Below, one piece after another: positions 1 to 17,404 of a stretch of 64,000 nucleotides of DNA. Origin of the DNA: Arthrobacter rhizosphaerae. Lineage in GTDB: Bacteria; Actinomycetota; Actinomycetes; Actinomycetales; Micrococcaceae. The stretch is taken from positions 1 to 64,000 of the forward strand of contig NZ_JALLAN010000004.1 of assembly GCF_023062595.1 (NCBI RefSeq), written 5' to 3'. Position numbers and translations under genes: made by a program. Numbering within the stretch: the stretch's first letter is position 1; every line of letters begins with the position of its first letter. The notes under the pieces are model-generated. The model ran no database searches. It worked only from the letters and a program-made list of their open reading frames with translations, and was not told the DNA's origin.

Positions 1-78
1 GCTACGCTGCACCAGCAGCGGGGCTTTTCAAGGTTCACGAGGGCCTTACATGGGCTCCCGATCCAGGATCAGCAAAAA

Positions 79-1269
79 CTACTTGATGATCTTGGTAACG
101 CGTCCTGAACCAACGGTGCGGCCGCCTTCGCGGATTGCGAAGCCGAGGCCCTCTTCCATGGCGATGGGCTGGATGAGCGCAACGGTCATCTCAGTGTTGT
201 CGCCAGGCATAACCATTTCCGTGCCTTCCGGCAGGGTGATAACGCCGGTTACGTCCGTGGTGCGGAAGTAGAACTGCGGGCGGTAGTTGGAGTAGAACGG
301 GTTGTGACGCCCACCTTCGTCCTTGGAGAGGATGTAGACGTTAGCCTCGAAGTCGGTGTGCGGGGTGATGGAACCCGGCTTGACGACAACCTGGCCACGC
401 TCTACGTCATCACGCTTCAGACCGCGGAGCAGGAGGCCACAGTTCTCGCCGGCCCATGCTTCGTCGAGCTGCTTGTGGAACATCTCGATACCGGTAACGG
501 TGGTCTTCTGGATCGGGCGGATACCGACGATCTCGACCTCAGAGTTGATTGCCAGGGTGCCACGCTCGGCGCGGCCCGTAACAACGGTTCCACGACCGGT
601 GATCGTGAAGACGTCTTCGATCGGCATCAGGAACGGCTTGTCACGGTCACGTACGGGGTCCGGAACGGACTCGTCTACGGCTTCCATGAGGTCCTCGACG
701 GACTTGACCCAAACGGGGTCGCCTTCGAGAGCCTTCAGGCCGGAAACGCGAACTACGGGAGCGTCGTCGCCATCGAAGCCCTGTGCGCTGAGCAGCTCAC
801 GAACTTCCATTTCAACGAGGTCCAGCAGCTCTTCGTCGTCAACCATGTCCGACTTGTTCAGCGCGACCAGCAGGTAGGGAACGCCAACCTGGCGGGCAAG
901 CAGAACGTGCTCGCGGGTCTGAGCCATCGGGCCGTCAGTGGCGGCAACCACGAGGATTGCACCGTCCATCTGTGCAGCACCGGTGATCATGTTCTTGATG
1001 TAGTCAGCGTGACCCGGAGCGTCTACGTGTGCGTAGTGGCGCTTCTCGGTCTGGTACTCAACGTGGGAAATGTTGATGGTAATGCCGCGCTGACGCTCTT
1101 CGGGAGCAGAGTCAATAGACGCGAAGTCGCGCTGCTCGTTGAGAGTCGGGTACTTGTCATACAGCACCTTGGAAATGGCGGCCGTCAACGTCGTCTTACC
1201 GTGGTCAACGTGACCAATGGTACCGATGTTAACGTGCGGCTTAGTCCGCTCGAACTTTGCCTTTGCCAC
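79..1269 (-). CDS. tuf: Elongation factor Tu
   Basis: GTPase that delivers aminoacyl-tRNA to the ribosomal A site; cytosolic. The 396-residue product has the P-loop GHVDHGKT at residues 19-26, DAPGH at 83-87 and NKSD at 138-141, then the two beta-barrel domains, and ends in a normal EF-Tu C terminus ([10 protein letters not shown]). Length is typical. The start is GTG, preceded by a strong AGGAGG with a 5-base spacing. It is the last gene of the rpsL-rpsG-fusA-tuf str operon on the minus strand, 262 bases after fusA, a gap long enough for a promoter of its own. Identification is certain. Confidence 0.99.
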   Translation of the reverse strand: MAKAKFERTKPHVNIGTIGHVDHGKTTLTAAISKVLYDKYPTLNEQRDFASIDSAPEERQRGITINISHVEYQTEKRHYAHVDAPGHADYIKNMITGAAQMDGAILVVAATDGPMAQTREHVLLARQVGVPYLLVALNKSDMVDDEELLDLVEMEVRELLSAQGFDGDDAPVVRVSGLKALEGDPVWVKSVEDLMEAVDESVPDPVRDRDKPFLMPIEDVFTITGRGTVVTGRAERGTLAINSEVEIVGIRPIQKTTVTGIEMFHKQLDEAWAGENCGLLLRGLKRDDVERGQVVVKPGSITPHTDFEANVYILSKDEGGRHNPFYSNYRPQFYFRTTDVTGVITLPEGTEMVMPGDNTEMTVALIQPIAMEEGLGFAIREGGRTVGSGRVTKIIK

Positions 1270-1531
1270 AGGTTCCTCCTAGAACGTTTTCAAATGACTT
1301 ACCCTTCAACCGCGCTTGTCGCGGCAGAAACTCCAGTAAGTCTACTTGGGGGGCTTTGGATTGGTGAAATTGCAGATTCAGGAACTAATACTAGTCCCTA
1401 GAGCCTGTTCGCGCGGATGGCCGGACCCGGCTTGACCGGGTTGCATCTAACCGGGCCACGGCCACCTGCACCAGGCGAATTTCCGGAGATCGGAAACGCA
1501 CCCGAGTTTGTCGCTGGAACAGTCGCGAGGA

Positions 1532-3646
1532 CTATTCGCCGCGGGTCTTCTGGATGATCTCGTCGGCAAACGCCTTCGGGACCTCGGCATAGCTGTGGAA
1601 TGTCATGGAGTACACAGCGCGGCCCTGGGTCTTCGAGCGCAGGTCACCGATGTAGCCGAACATGCCGGACAGCGGAACGTGCGCACGGATAACCTTGACG
1701 CCCTGGGCATCTTCCATGGACTGCATCTGGCCACGGCGGGAGTTGAGGTCACCGATAACTTCCCCCATGTATTCCTCAGGGGTTCGGACCTCGACATCCA
1801 TCAGCGGTTCGAGCAGGATGGGGTTCGCCTTGCGTGCGGCTTCCTTGAAAGCCATACGTCCGGCGATCTTGAACGCCATTTCCGAGGAGTCAACATCGTG
1901 GTACGCGCCGTCAATCAGCGTTGCCTTGATGCCGACGACCGGGTAACCGGCCAGCACGCCGTCGTTCAGTGCATCCTGAATACCGGCATCAACCGACGGG
2001 ATGTATTCACGCGGAATACGGCCACCGGTGACCTTGTTCTCGAACTCGTACAGCTCACCCTCGGACGTGTCCAGCGGTGCGATCGCAATCTGGATCTTTG
2101 CGAACTGGCCGGAACCACCGGTCTGCTTCTTGTGCGTGTAGTCATGACGCTCTACAGCACGCTTGATGGTTTCGCGGTAAGCAACCTGCGGCTTGCCAAC
2201 GTTTGCCTCGACCTTGAACTCGCGGCGCATGCGGTCCACCAGGATGTCCAAGTGGAGCTCGCCCATGCCGGCGATGATGGTCTGGCCGGTGTCTTCGTTG
2301 AGGGAGACCTGGAAGGTCGGGTCCTCAGCGGAGAGCTTCTGGATGGCCGTGGAGAGCTTCTCCTGGTCACCCTTGGTGTTCGGTTCGATCGCAACAGAGA
2401 TCACGGGCTCCGGGAAGCTCATCGACTCGAGGACGATCTGGTTGCTGGAGTCGCACAAGGTGTCACCTGTAGTGGTGTCCTTGAGACCAATTGCTGCATA
2501 GATGTGGCCCGCGGTGGCGCCGTCGACCGGCATTTCCTTGTTGGCGTGCATCTGGAACAGCTTGCCGATGCGCTCCTTCTTGCCCTTGGTGGAGTTGACC
2601 ACCTGCGCGCCGGCTTCAACGTGACCGGAGTACACGCGGACGAAGGTGAGCTGACCGAAGAACGGGTGCGTCGCAATCTTGAACGCAAGGGCCGAGAACG
2701 GCTCCTCGGAGGAAGGCTTGCGGGTCAATTCCTTTTCTTCGTCGCGGGGATCGTGACCGATCATCGGCGGGACGTCGAGCGGGTTCGGCAAGTAGTCAAC
2801 AACTGCGTCCAGCATCGGCTGCACGCCACGGTTCTTGAAGGCGGACCCACAGAATACCGGGTAGAGCTCGGAGTTGATGGTCATCTTGCGGATGCCGGCC
2901 TTGAGTTCGTCGACGGTGATCTCTTCACCCTCAAGGTACTTCTCCATGAGCTCTTCGGAGGACTCTGCAACAGCCTCAATGAGGTTTGCGCGGTACTCCT
3001 CGGCCTTTTCGCGAAGATCGGCGGGGATCTCCTGGATCTCGTACTTGGCACCCATGGTGACGTCACCCTTGGAGTCGCCGGGCCAGACCAATGCACGCAT
3101 GTACAGCAGGTCTACGACGCCGACGAAGTCGTTCTCGGCGCCGATGGGCAGCTGCATAACGAGCGGCTTGGCACCGAGGCGGCTGATGATGGTGTCGACG
3201 GTGAAGTAGAAGTCAGCGCCGAGCTTGTCCATCTTGTTGACGAAGCAAATGCGCGGAACGTTGTACTTGTCGGCCTGGCGCCAGACAGTCTCCGACTGCG
3301 GCTCCACGCCTTCCTTGCCATCGAACACGGCAACGGCACCATCGAGGACACGCAAGGAGCGCTCAACCTCAACGGTGAAGTCCACGTGACCGGGGGTGTC
3401 GATGATGTTGATCTGGTTGTTTTCCCAGAAGCAGGTCACGGCGGCAGACGTGATGGTGATGCCGCGTTCCTTTTCCTGTTCCATCCAGTCAGTGGTCGAA
3501 GCGCCGTCGTGCGTTTCGCCAATCTTGTGGTTCACACCTGTGTAGAACAGAATGCGCTCGGTGGTGGTGGTCTTGCCGGCATCGATGTGGGCCATGATGC
3601 CGATGTTTCTGACCTTACTAAGGTCGGTAAGCACGTCCTGTGCCAC
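1532..3646 (-). CDS. fusA: Elongation factor G
   Basis: Ribosomal translocase GTPase, also active in ribosome recycling. The product is 704 residues, the usual length. The P-loop AHIDAGKT lies at residues 19-26, followed by DTPGH and NKMD; domains III-V follow, with the conserved GELHLDI and GMFGY segments. The start is GTG with AAGGGAG upstream at a good distance. It follows rpsG after a 69-base gap that contains a perfect 12-bp hairpin, and precedes tuf, the classical str-operon order. Nothing unusual is seen in the coding sequence. Confidence 0.99.
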   Translation of the reverse strand: MAQDVLTDLSKVRNIGIMAHIDAGKTTTTERILFYTGVNHKIGETHDGASTTDWMEQEKERGITITSAAVTCFWENNQINIIDTPGHVDFTVEVERSLRVLDGAVAVFDGKEGVEPQSETVWRQADKYNVPRICFVNKMDKLGADFYFTVDTIISRLGAKPLVMQLPIGAENDFVGVVDLLYMRALVWPGDSKGDVTMGAKYEIQEIPADLREKAEEYRANLIEAVAESSEELMEKYLEGEEITVDELKAGIRKMTINSELYPVFCGSAFKNRGVQPMLDAVVDYLPNPLDVPPMIGHDPRDEEKELTRKPSSEEPFSALAFKIATHPFFGQLTFVRVYSGHVEAGAQVVNSTKGKKERIGKLFQMHANKEMPVDGATAGHIYAAIGLKDTTTGDTLCDSSNQIVLESMSFPEPVISVAIEPNTKGDQEKLSTAIQKLSAEDPTFQVSLNEDTGQTIIAGMGELHLDILVDRMRREFKVEANVGKPQVAYRETIKRAVERHDYTHKKQTGGSGQFAKIQIAIAPLDTSEGELYEFENKVTGGRIPREYIPSVDAGIQDALNDGVLAGYPVVGIKATLIDGAYHDVDSSEMAFKIAGRMAFKEAARKANPILLEPLMDVEVRTPEEYMGEVIGDLNSRRGQMQSMEDAQGVKVIRAHVPLSGMFGYIGDLRSKTQGRAVYSMTFHSYAEVPKAFADEIIQKTRGE

Positions 3647-3676
3647 GGTGTCTCCCTTTCGGATGGACTACACGTT

Positions 3677-3704
3677 CGCCGCCGGCTCGTCTGAGCCGGC
3701 GGCG
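3677..3704 (-). terminator. Perfect hairpin between rpsG and fusA
   Basis: A perfect 12-bp stem (arms 3677-3688 and 3693-3704) closes a 4-base loop in the 69-base rpsG-fusA gap. No T-run follows it. In the middle of a co-transcribed operon it is more likely a partial terminator, processing site or 3'-end stabiliser than a full stop. The structure is seen directly; the role is inferred. Confidence 0.55.
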
Positions 3705-3715
3705 TCCGGGAAGTA

Positions 3716-4186
3716 TTACCAGCGGTAGTGTGCGAAGGCCTTGTTGGACTCGGCCATCTTGTGGGTGTCTTCGCGGCGCTTTACAGCGGCACCGAGACCG
3801 TTGGATGCATCCAGAATCTCGTTCTGGAGACGCTCGGTCATCGTCTTTTCGCGGCGGGCCTTGGAGTAGCCAACGAGCCAGCGGAGAGCCAGTGCGGTGG
3901 AGCGGCCCGGCTTGACCTCAACGGGAACCTGGTAGGTGGCGCCACCGACACGGCGGGAGCGGACCTCGAGGGAAGGCTTGACGTTCTCCATAGCCTTCTT
4001 GAGGGCTGCGACGGGGTCGCCGCCGGACTTGGCGCGAGCACCTTCAAGGGCACCGTAAACGATGCGCTCTGCGGTGGATTTCTTGCCGTCAACCAGCACC
4101 TTGTTGATCAGCTGGGTGACCAACGGGGAGCCGTAAACGGGATCTAGTACGAGCGGCCGCTTGGGGGCCGGACCCTTGCGAGGCAT
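3716..4186 (-). CDS. rpsG: 30S ribosomal protein S7
   Basis: Primary 16S rRNA-binding protein of the small-subunit head, 156 residues from [11 protein letters not shown], the standard actinobacterial length. The frame is open further upstream into rpsL, but the ATG at 4186 gives the canonical N terminus, so the longer reading is rejected. It contains the conserved [14 protein letters not shown] segment and ends in HYRW. Only one base separates it from the rpsL stop, so translation is probably coupled. Second gene of the str operon. Confidence 0.98.
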   Translation of the reverse strand: MPRKGPAPKRPLVLDPVYGSPLVTQLINKVLVDGKKSTAERIVYGALEGARAKSGGDPVAALKKAMENVKPSLEVRSRRVGGATYQVPVEVKPGRSTALALRWLVGYSKARREKTMTERLQNEILDASNGLGAAVKRREDTHKMAESNKAFAHYRW

Positions 4187-4187
4187 A

Positions 4188-4562
4188 TTACTTCTTCTCC
4201 ATCTTTGCGCCGTAGCGGCTGCGAGCCTGCTTACGGTTCTTGACACCCTGGGTATCGAGGGCACCACGGACGATCTTGTAGCGGACACCCGGAAGGTCCT
4301 TAACGCGGCCGCCACGTACGAGCACAATGGAGTGCTCCTGGAGGTTGTGGCCTACACCCGGGATGTAAGCGGTGACTTCAACGCCACCGTTGAGGCGCAC
4401 ACGTGCAACCTTACGCAGAGCCGAGTTCGGCTTCTTCGGGGTGGTGGTGTAAACGCGGGTGCAGACACCGCGGCGCATGGGGCTGCCGTTAAGCGCGGGA
4501 GCCTTGGTCTTCTTGACCTTAGGCGTGCGGCCCTTACGGACCAGCTGGTTAATCGTAGGCAC
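4188..4562 (-). CDS. rpsL: 30S ribosomal protein S12
   Basis: Decoding-site ribosomal protein, 124 residues, GTG start. The lysines at positions 43 and 88, where substitutions cause streptomycin resistance in other bacteria, are both present (PKKPNS and RVKDLPG), so a wild-type, streptomycin-sensitive S12 is predicted. First gene of the str operon. Upstream lies a 411-base region with the operon promoter and, farther up, the rpoC terminator. Confidence 0.98.
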   Translation of the reverse strand: MPTINQLVRKGRTPKVKKTKAPALNGSPMRRGVCTRVYTTTPKKPNSALRKVARVRLNGGVEVTAYIPGVGHNLQEHSIVLVRGGRVKDLPGVRYKIVRGALDTQGVKNRKQARSRYGAKMEKK

Positions 4563-4843
4563 TCTCGTGTTCTCCGTTTTATCCGGAGCGGCCGCTGACA
4601 GCCGCTCTCCTGTTGCTTTGCCCCGCCGCTCGAGCTTTGAAGAAGTCTTCAGAGCAGCTGAGGCGAAGCCTTTAATAGTCTGATCGCAGACTTAGGGAGC
4701 GACTCACGTCATCAAAGGTCCCTAGGCATGCAAAAATGTGGCATACGTTGCACAAGAACCCTGCAAACCGGAAACGTCGCTCTGATCCAGCCTTTCAGCT
4801 GTAACGGCGCACTCATCCACTGCCACAATAACAATTGGTACCC

Positions 4844-4873
4844 AGTCTAACACGGACGGCCAGCAGACCTTAA
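4844..4873 (-). promoter_or_regulatory. Candidate str-operon promoter
   Basis: On the minus strand TTAAGG (4868-4873), an 18-base spacer and TAGACT (4844-4849) resemble actinobacterial housekeeping -35/-10 elements, about 280 bases before rpsL. The rest of 4563-4973 holds a long untranslated leader with a 7-bp hairpin near 4586-4607 and the rpoC terminator; no gene is seen there. Confidence 0.45.
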
Positions 4874-4911
4874 TCGGCCCTGCACAGGCCCAGTTCCCGA
4901 TGGGTTAAACG

Positions 4912-4947
4912 GGGATGGTCCCCCACCTTGCGGTGCGGGACCATCCC
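4912..4947 (-). terminator. rpoBC terminator
   Basis: A perfect 11-bp stem (4912-4922 with 4937-4947) encloses a loop that itself forms a 4-bp hairpin. It lies 26 bases beyond the rpoC stop. Only a short T-run follows on the transcribed strand, as is common for actinobacterial terminators. Confidence 0.8.
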
Positions 4948-4973
4948 TTTCTCAGACTTGAACAGACTGACTC

Positions 4974-8873
<3,900 letters not shown>

Positions 8874-8983
8874 ATGGTCCCTGTTCTCTCTTGTTCTCTA
8901 AATTCTGAAGTCTTGGTTACGGAAAGAGGGAGGAATCCGGGAAAAGCGGCGCCGCTGAGCGAACCGCTTCCCCCGGACGCCTG

Positions 8984-12502
<3,519 letters not shown>

Positions 12503-12848
12503 GAGGGATCCTTCCACAGACCTTCAGGCGTATTCAGATCTTCCCCGCTAAGTACCCTGCGGAACTCTCCGCAGTGCTACCAGTCCGGTTCCGCTATATG
12601 ACCCGGGACCCGTGCTGTACAAGAAGGAGCCGTCGTCGACGGCGCGTTCGTGAAACAGCTGCCAGGCAAAGCCCACCGCTATATGAAGGCTGAAGGTAAA
12701 CAGGGAAGACGCAAATATCCACAATACGGCAAATGCGCCTACGTGTCTACCCCACTTCCCGCCGTAATGCAAGCACTGTTGCCGGGGGCACCTATCCGGT
12801 CCAGAAGAGTGCCGGATTCGTACAGATTCCGCGGGCCTCGGGTGGGCA
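12503..12848 (-). promoter_or_regulatory. rpoB upstream region
   Basis: 346 bases without a credible gene between the lipoprotein stop and rpoB. A 10-base direct repeat (CATATAGCGG on the minus strand) occurs at 12591-12600 and 12676-12685, 85 bases apart. Each copy contains a TATA-like core and could mark tandem -10 elements. I could not assign convincing -35 elements. Must hold the rpoBC promoter(s) and a leader. Confidence 0.4.
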
Positions 12849-13364
12849 TTAAAGCCTGAGAGTAACGTCCACAGCTGTGCAGGCGGGGGCCGCGGCAAAG
12901 ACTTGGTCGCGGACCGTGTCCTTCGACGCCTGCTCGGGCCCCTCGCCGGAACCCGCCGAGCCCGAGTGGTCGATGGCGATCAGGCTCAGGGCCGCAAACA
13001 ACCCATATACGGCCTTCGGAGCTGTCTTCTTTGCCTCCTCGGAGACGAAGTAGATGTCCTCGTACGCGTTCACATCGTTGACAGATACCGCCTTATAGTC
13101 CGCGTACAGAGTGTTGAAAAGCTGGCACGCGCCCTTGACGTCGCCAGCCCCGGCGGCCCTCGCGGAAATTTCCGCATCCGTGGCGTTTGGACGCGCGGAG
13201 GTGGTCTCGGCGGAACCGGAGGTGGTCTCGGCGGAACCGGAGGTGGTCTCGGCGGCACCGGCGGTGGTGACCGGTACGGGCTCGGAGGCGGCACAGGACG
13301 TCAGCCCGGCGATGGTGATAACGGCAGCGACTGCTGCGGCTGTACCGGCAATGGTCTTCTTCAA
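12849..13364 (-). CDS. Small secreted lipoprotein, function unknown
   Basis: 171 residues. A lysine-led hydrophobic signal peptide ends in the lipobox LTSC (cysteine about residue 24). A low-complexity linker with three AETTS repeats follows, then a roughly 110-residue domain with no family I recognise; it contains two cysteines (GACQLF and APACTAV) that could form a disulfide. The start is TTG with AGGAG 8 bases upstream. Predicted to be anchored on the outer face of the membrane. Transcribed toward rpoB and divergent from the thiolase gene. The linker is encoded by a 21-bp tandem repeat and probably varies in length between strains. Confidence 0.75.
   Translation of the reverse strand: MKKTIAGTAAAVAAVITIAGLTSCAASEPVPVTTAGAAETTSGSAETTSGSAETTSARPNATDAEISARAAGAGDVKGACQLFNTLYADYKAVSVNDVNAYEDIYFVSEEAKKTAPKAVYGLFAALSLIAIDHSGSAGSGEGPEQASKDTVRDQVFAAAPACTAVDVTLRL
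13198..13260. repeat. Three 21-bp tandem repeats within a lipoprotein gene
   Basis: Three contiguous 21-base units begin at 13198, 13219 and 13240; the third differs at one base. They encode the AETTS-type linker repeats. The unit is a multiple of three, so gain or loss of copies keeps the frame. Confidence 0.9.
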
Positions 13365-13636
13365 AATAACTGCTCCTGGTCCCCAATTTGACGTCGTATC
13401 CCAATCTGGGGCCGTCCACGTACCACCCTACGCACGCAGGTTCAAGGGCGCAGTCTCCGGTCATGGGTAGTTCTCCCCTCCAGGACCACCCCACGCTGAA
13501 CCACGGTGAACTGGACGGAATTGAGGGGGCAGTGGAAACGTTAAACAAAGAAGCAGCGGGCATCGCGGCTGTTCTGCCCGGGATAGCCTGTCCACACGGT
13601 TAGCCTGTCCATACGTCAACGGAACGGAAGATCACC

Positions 13637-14836
13637 ATGACCTACTCGTCAGACGACAATGACGTTGTCATCCTGTCCGGCGCCCGCACACCACAGGGCC
13701 GGCTCAACGGACAACTGGCTGGCTTCACCGCCGTCGAACTCGGTGCACACGCCATAAGGGCGGCTATTGCAGCCAGCGGCCTGGACGCCGGGCGGGTGGA
13801 AGCCGTCATCATGGGCCAGGTGCTGCAGGCCGGTGCGGGACAGAACCCCGCACGCCAGAGCGCCGTCGGAGCGGGAATTGGCTGGAATGTTCCCACTGTC
13901 ACCATCAACAAGGTTTGTCTTTCGGGGCTGACCGCCGTCATCGACGCTGCCCGGATGATCCGCAGTGGTGACGCAAGTGTCGTCGTCGCCGGTGGTCAGG
14001 AGTCCATGACAAGGGCGCCGCACATCCTTCCCGGCTCCCGGCAGGGGTGGACCTACGGTGCCATCCAGGCGCTGGACGTGGCCGCGCACGATGGACTAAC
14101 GGATGCGTTTGACGGGCAATCGATGGGTCTTTCCACTGAAACCAAAAACGTTGTTTTGGGCATCGACCGCACCGCCCAGGACAATGTGGCCGTCGAGTCG
14201 CACAGGCGGGCAGCAGCGGCTTCCACGAATGGAGTGTTTGACCAGGAAATTGCGCCTATCAACGTCAAGCAGCGCAAAGGCGAGCCGGTGACTCTGACAT
14301 CTGATGAAGGCGTCCGGCCTAACACCACTTTGGAGACTCTCGCCGGCCTCAAGCCCGCTTTCGCAACCGACGGCACCATCACCGCGGGCAACTCCTCCCC
14401 TCTTTCCGACGGGGCAGCAGCGTTGGTCCTGACCTCCCGCAAATACGCAGCAGATAACAACCTGGAGTACCTGGCAGTTGTGGGCAAGCCCGGACAGGTG
14501 GCAGGCCCCGACAATTCGCTGCACTCCCAGCCGTCCAATGCCGTACAGCACGCGCTCAAGCGGGCTGGCTGGACCACTGCCGACCTTGACTTCATCGAAA
14601 TCAATGAGGCTTTCGGCTCTGTTGCTGTCCAGTCCCTGAAGGATCTGGACTACCCGCTCGAGAAGTGCAACCTCCACGGCGGCGCCATAGCACTGGGTCA
14701 CCCGATCGGAGCGTCCGGTGCACGCTTGGCCCTGCATGCAGCGCACGAGCTGAAAAGGCGCGGGGCGGGCAAAGCGGCAGTTTCACTCTGCGGAGGCGGG
14801 GGCCAGGGCGAGGCCTTGCTCCTGTACCGGGACTGA
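13637..14836 (+). CDS. Acetyl-CoA C-acetyltransferase (thiolase)
   Basis: Condenses or cleaves acetyl-CoA/acetoacetyl-CoA; cytosolic. The 399-residue, full-length product has the acyl-accepting cysteine in NKVCLSG (about residue 94), the NEAFGS motif, GHPIGASG with the catalytic histidine, and the C-terminal CGGGGQGEA with the second catalytic cysteine. ATG start with GGAAG upstream. It stands alone, followed by a YbaK-type gene. The family call is firm; whether it serves beta-oxidation, ketone-body or polyhydroxybutyrate metabolism cannot be read from context. Confidence 0.93.
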   Translation: MTYSSDDNDVVILSGARTPQGRLNGQLAGFTAVELGAHAIRAAIAASGLDAGRVEAVIMGQVLQAGAGQNPARQSAVGAGIGWNVPTVTINKVCLSGLTAVIDAARMIRSGDASVVVAGGQESMTRAPHILPGSRQGWTYGAIQALDVAAHDGLTDAFDGQSMGLSTETKNVVLGIDRTAQDNVAVESHRRAAAASTNGVFDQEIAPINVKQRKGEPVTLTSDEGVRPNTTLETLAGLKPAFATDGTITAGNSSPLSDGAAALVLTSRKYAADNNLEYLAVVGKPGQVAGPDNSLHSQPSNAVQHALKRAGWTTADLDFIEINEAFGSVAVQSLKDLDYPLEKCNLHGGAIALGHPIGASGARLALHAAHELKRRGAGKAAVSLCGGGGQGEALLLYRD

Positions 14837-14908
14837 CATCGAGGATCCGGCACGAAGACCGCCCTTGGGACATTGCCCCGGGGCGGCGGACACGAACGAA
14901 AGAAGTAA

Positions 14909-15397
14909 ATGACTGACGACGACGGCGGGACTACAGGCCGGCAGCGATTCCTGAGCGACGCTGCAAACAGGGGGCTGGAAGTACAACTGGTGGAGCGACC
15001 CCCGGCTAAGAGCCTTGAGGAGGCAGCCGCCATCCTTGGGATCCGGCCGTCGGACATCGTGAAGTCGCTGGTGGTCAAGCACAAGGACGGCAGCTTCTTC
15101 TTCGCCCTTGTGCCAGGGGACCGTCAGATTTCCTGGCCCAAACTCCGGAGCCTGTTGGGCGTCAACAAGCTTTCCCTTCCAGCGGCCGACGTCGCGTTCG
15201 ACGCAACCGGCTATGAGCGCGGGACTATCACGCCTCTCGGCAGCACCACTGCCTGGCCCGTTTTTGCCGATCAGTCCATAGCCGGGCGCCGGATCTCGCT
15301 AGGTGCCGGACAACACGGCTACAGCGCTTTCGTTGACGCTGATGCCCTGACCGCTGCTCTTGGAGCAGTGGTCGCGGATATCAGCGAGGAAGCTTAG
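14909..15397 (+). CDS. YbaK/EbsC-type aminoacyl-tRNA deacylase
   Basis: 162 residues of the YbaK/ProX fold, which hydrolyses mischarged tRNAs (Cys-tRNAPro, Ala-tRNAPro). Family segments seen are the conserved lysine in DIVKSLVVKH, GVNKLSLP and the C-terminal GAGQHGYSAFVD. GAAAGAAG precedes the ATG start. Its stop overlaps by 4 bases the stop of the convergent 5'-nucleotidase gene. The family is confident; the exact tRNA substrate is not determined. Confidence 0.85.
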   Translation: MTDDDGGTTGRQRFLSDAANRGLEVQLVERPPAKSLEEAAAILGIRPSDIVKSLVVKHKDGSFFFALVPGDRQISWPKLRSLLGVNKLSLPAADVAFDATGYERGTITPLGSTTAWPVFADQSIAGRRISLGAGQHGYSAFVDADALTAALGAVVADISEEA

Positions 15398-17232
15398 GCG
15401 GTGACCGTCAATGGCTCCCCGTTGACCACAAGCCTCCAGTTCTGCTGGCTGAACACGGCAGGGTCAAGAGTTCCCGTTGCCAGGACGTAATCGATAATCC
15501 GCTGGCGGATCTCCTGCTGGCTGTTGGAAAGCAGGGGCGCTTCCTTCACGCCAGGAAAGTTGCCTCCGCCGCTTTGGCGGTAGTTATTGATGGCCAAGGC
15601 GAACTCTTGTCCGGGCCCGATGGACGCGCCTCCATAACTGAGGTTGATGATGCGCTCCCCCACCGGCCGTGCGACGTCAATGTCATAGGTCAGCGGCGCG
15701 TCCAGGCCATACACGACGTCGTAGTTGTAATCGGGGGTGCCGGCCGGGGCCATAGAGGTGGGAGCGTTGGTGAGGTCCTGCGGCGCCACTGTGATGGTGC
15801 TGACCGCTTTGAAGTACCTGGCTGACCATTCGAGATAGTCCTTGACCAACGCCCCGTCGACCTTGATGGAGAGCAGGGTGTTGTCGAAGATGTAGAGACC
15901 GGCGACGTCTCGGATGGTCAGCGGCCCGGCCTTGACGTCGACCGTACGGGAAAAGGCTGCCGCAATGGAAAGAACAGGGAGCTGCGACGCCGGACCACCG
16001 GCAAGTTCAGCTTTGATTGTGGTGGCCTGGACATAGTTGATGGCGTCTATCGCAGGTGAATCGGACCAGCATGCTGTAGCGGTATTCAGATCCGCCGTCG
16101 AAGTCCCGATGACCGTGTTCACGTATTTAACGGTTGCGTCGTGTCCGGCTTGAACTGCGCTTACGACGGCGGGATCCGCTTCCGCTGTTTTGGCGTCCAG
16201 CAAGTGGGAGCTTGCGGAAGTCACCGACCACCTGCCGCGTTCCTTGGCCAGCACAAGGTCCATGACCGACACCCGCATCCCCCATTTCAGGGGTTCGGTG
16301 AGGAGAACCTGTTTTCCGGTGGCCTTGTTGAGCACGAACCGCTCAGGAATCTCGATGTGGGCATGGCCGACGAGGATGGCGTCGATACCGGGCACGTCTT
16401 CGGCCAGCTGCGTGGAAGCATTTTCCGGGAACGGCAGGGCATCACCGTAGGAGGATCCCGGCGTCGCCCCTGAATGGCTGGAAACAATAACCACGTCGGC
16501 TCCGGCCGCGCGGACTTCCGGGATCACGAGCTTGGCCTCCTCGACGATTCCATTGAAGTCAAGGCGGCCGTGAACGTTGTCGCGGTCCCAGAGGGCACAA
16601 CCCGGGGTTACCAATCCAACCAGGCCGACGGTTACCCAGCCGTTCCCGGTATCGATGCGTTTGAGGACGTAAGGAGTAAACGCACGCCTGCCGCTGGCGA
16701 CGTCGCGGACGTTTGCACCCAGCAGCGGGAAGTCCAGCTGGCTCTCCCAGGTGCGGAGCAGCGGAATGCCGTAATTGAATTCGTGATTTCCCAGGGCCAC
16801 GGCGTCGTAGCCCACCTCATTCATGGCAAGCGCCATTGGATGCTTGACTGTTCCGGAAGCCGGTTTGACCTTGGCATAGTAGTAGGCAAGAGGCGTTCCC
16901 TGAATAGTGTCGCCGGCGTCCAAGGTGAGGCAATTCCCTGCTCCACGCTCGGCACGCATCGCCTTGATGAGGGTGGAGGCCTGGGCAATGCCGATACGGT
17001 TGCCCGCAGCGTCGGTGTAGGGAACGTCCTTGAAGTAGTCCCAATTGAGCACATTGTTGTGCAGGTCCGTTGTACCCAGCACCGTGAGGGTAAAGCTCTT
17101 CCCGCCTGGCTGCAGCCCCGGCCGCGCCTGGGCTGCAGGCGCCCCTGCCAGTGACGCGGCGGCAGCGCTCCCTCCCACGAGGGCTGCGGCAAGCATCGTT
17201 CGGCGGGACACGGATGAACCGGGATCTGTCAT
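15394..17232 (-). CDS. Tat-exported 5'-nucleotidase / 2',3'-cyclic phosphodiesterase family
   Basis: 612 residues from the ATG at 17232; an open extension upstream into rplL is rejected because it would bury the signal peptide. The N terminus is a twin-arginine signal (SRRTML, then a hydrophobic stretch ending AQA). The metallophosphoesterase domain has TTDLHNN, GNHEFNYG, SSHSG and VGHAH. The 5'-nucleotidase C-terminal domain follows with SPAIDAINYVQ and NNYRQSGGGNFPG. Probably exported and scavenging extracellular nucleotides. The gene is single and convergent with the YbaK gene. Confidence 0.9.
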   Translation of the reverse strand: MTDPGSSVSRRTMLAAALVGGSAAAASLAGAPAAQARPGLQPGGKSFTLTVLGTTDLHNNVLNWDYFKDVPYTDAAGNRIGIAQASTLIKAMRAERGAGNCLTLDAGDTIQGTPLAYYYAKVKPASGTVKHPMALAMNEVGYDAVALGNHEFNYGIPLLRTWESQLDFPLLGANVRDVASGRRAFTPYVLKRIDTGNGWVTVGLVGLVTPGCALWDRDNVHGRLDFNGIVEEAKLVIPEVRAAGADVVIVSSHSGATPGSSYGDALPFPENASTQLAEDVPGIDAILVGHAHIEIPERFVLNKATGKQVLLTEPLKWGMRVSVMDLVLAKERGRWSVTSASSHLLDAKTAEADPAVVSAVQAGHDATVKYVNTVIGTSTADLNTATACWSDSPAIDAINYVQATTIKAELAGGPASQLPVLSIAAAFSRTVDVKAGPLTIRDVAGLYIFDNTLLSIKVDGALVKDYLEWSARYFKAVSTITVAPQDLTNAPTSMAPAGTPDYNYDVVYGLDAPLTYDIDVARPVGERIINLSYGGASIGPGQEFALAINNYRQSGGGNFPGVKEAPLLSNSQQEIRQRIIDYVLATGTLDPAVFSQQNWRLVVNGEPLTVTA

Positions 17233-17327
17233 GAAGTGGGCTCCTGTGCGCTTTGCTGATCGGGTTCTTCCACAATCGCTAAAGCCACAGTCTAGGGTCC
17301 TCACGTTCCTAACCCGGGGATTAAGCA

Positions 17328-17395
17328 GGAAACCCCGCCCACAAAGTGGACGGGGTTTCCCGGAAGCTAGCGGCGGGCTCAGGTGCGGCCCGCCG
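17328..17395 (-). terminator. Tandem hairpins after rplL
   Basis: Just beyond the rplL stop are an 8-bp stem (17371-17378 with 17388-17395) and a 15-bp stem with one mismatch and a 3-base loop (17328-17342 with 17346-17360). Together they form a plausible double terminator for the rplJL operon. Confidence 0.75.
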
Positions 17396-17404
17396 GACAC
17401 AGAA

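Noticed and set aside
5..20. Hairpin downstream of tuf as terminator
   Set aside because: Only a 6-bp stem without a T-run, and cut close to the window edge; too weak to call.
1425..1441. Hairpin in the fusA-tuf gap as terminator
   Set aside because: A 6-bp stem about 90 bases past the fusA stop, weak, inside an expected operon.
1508..3694. A 728-codon open frame on the plus strand opposite fusA (and similar long frames opposite tuf, rpoC and rpoB)
   Set aside because: These are mirror frames caused by the strong third-position GC bias of highly expressed genes; the products have no recognisable motifs and the minus-strand genes are certain.
13584..13617. 17-bp near repeat TAGCCTGTCCAYACG upstream of the thiolase as an operator
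   Set aside because: Only two imperfect direct copies with no dyad and no linked regulator; not enough to claim a site.
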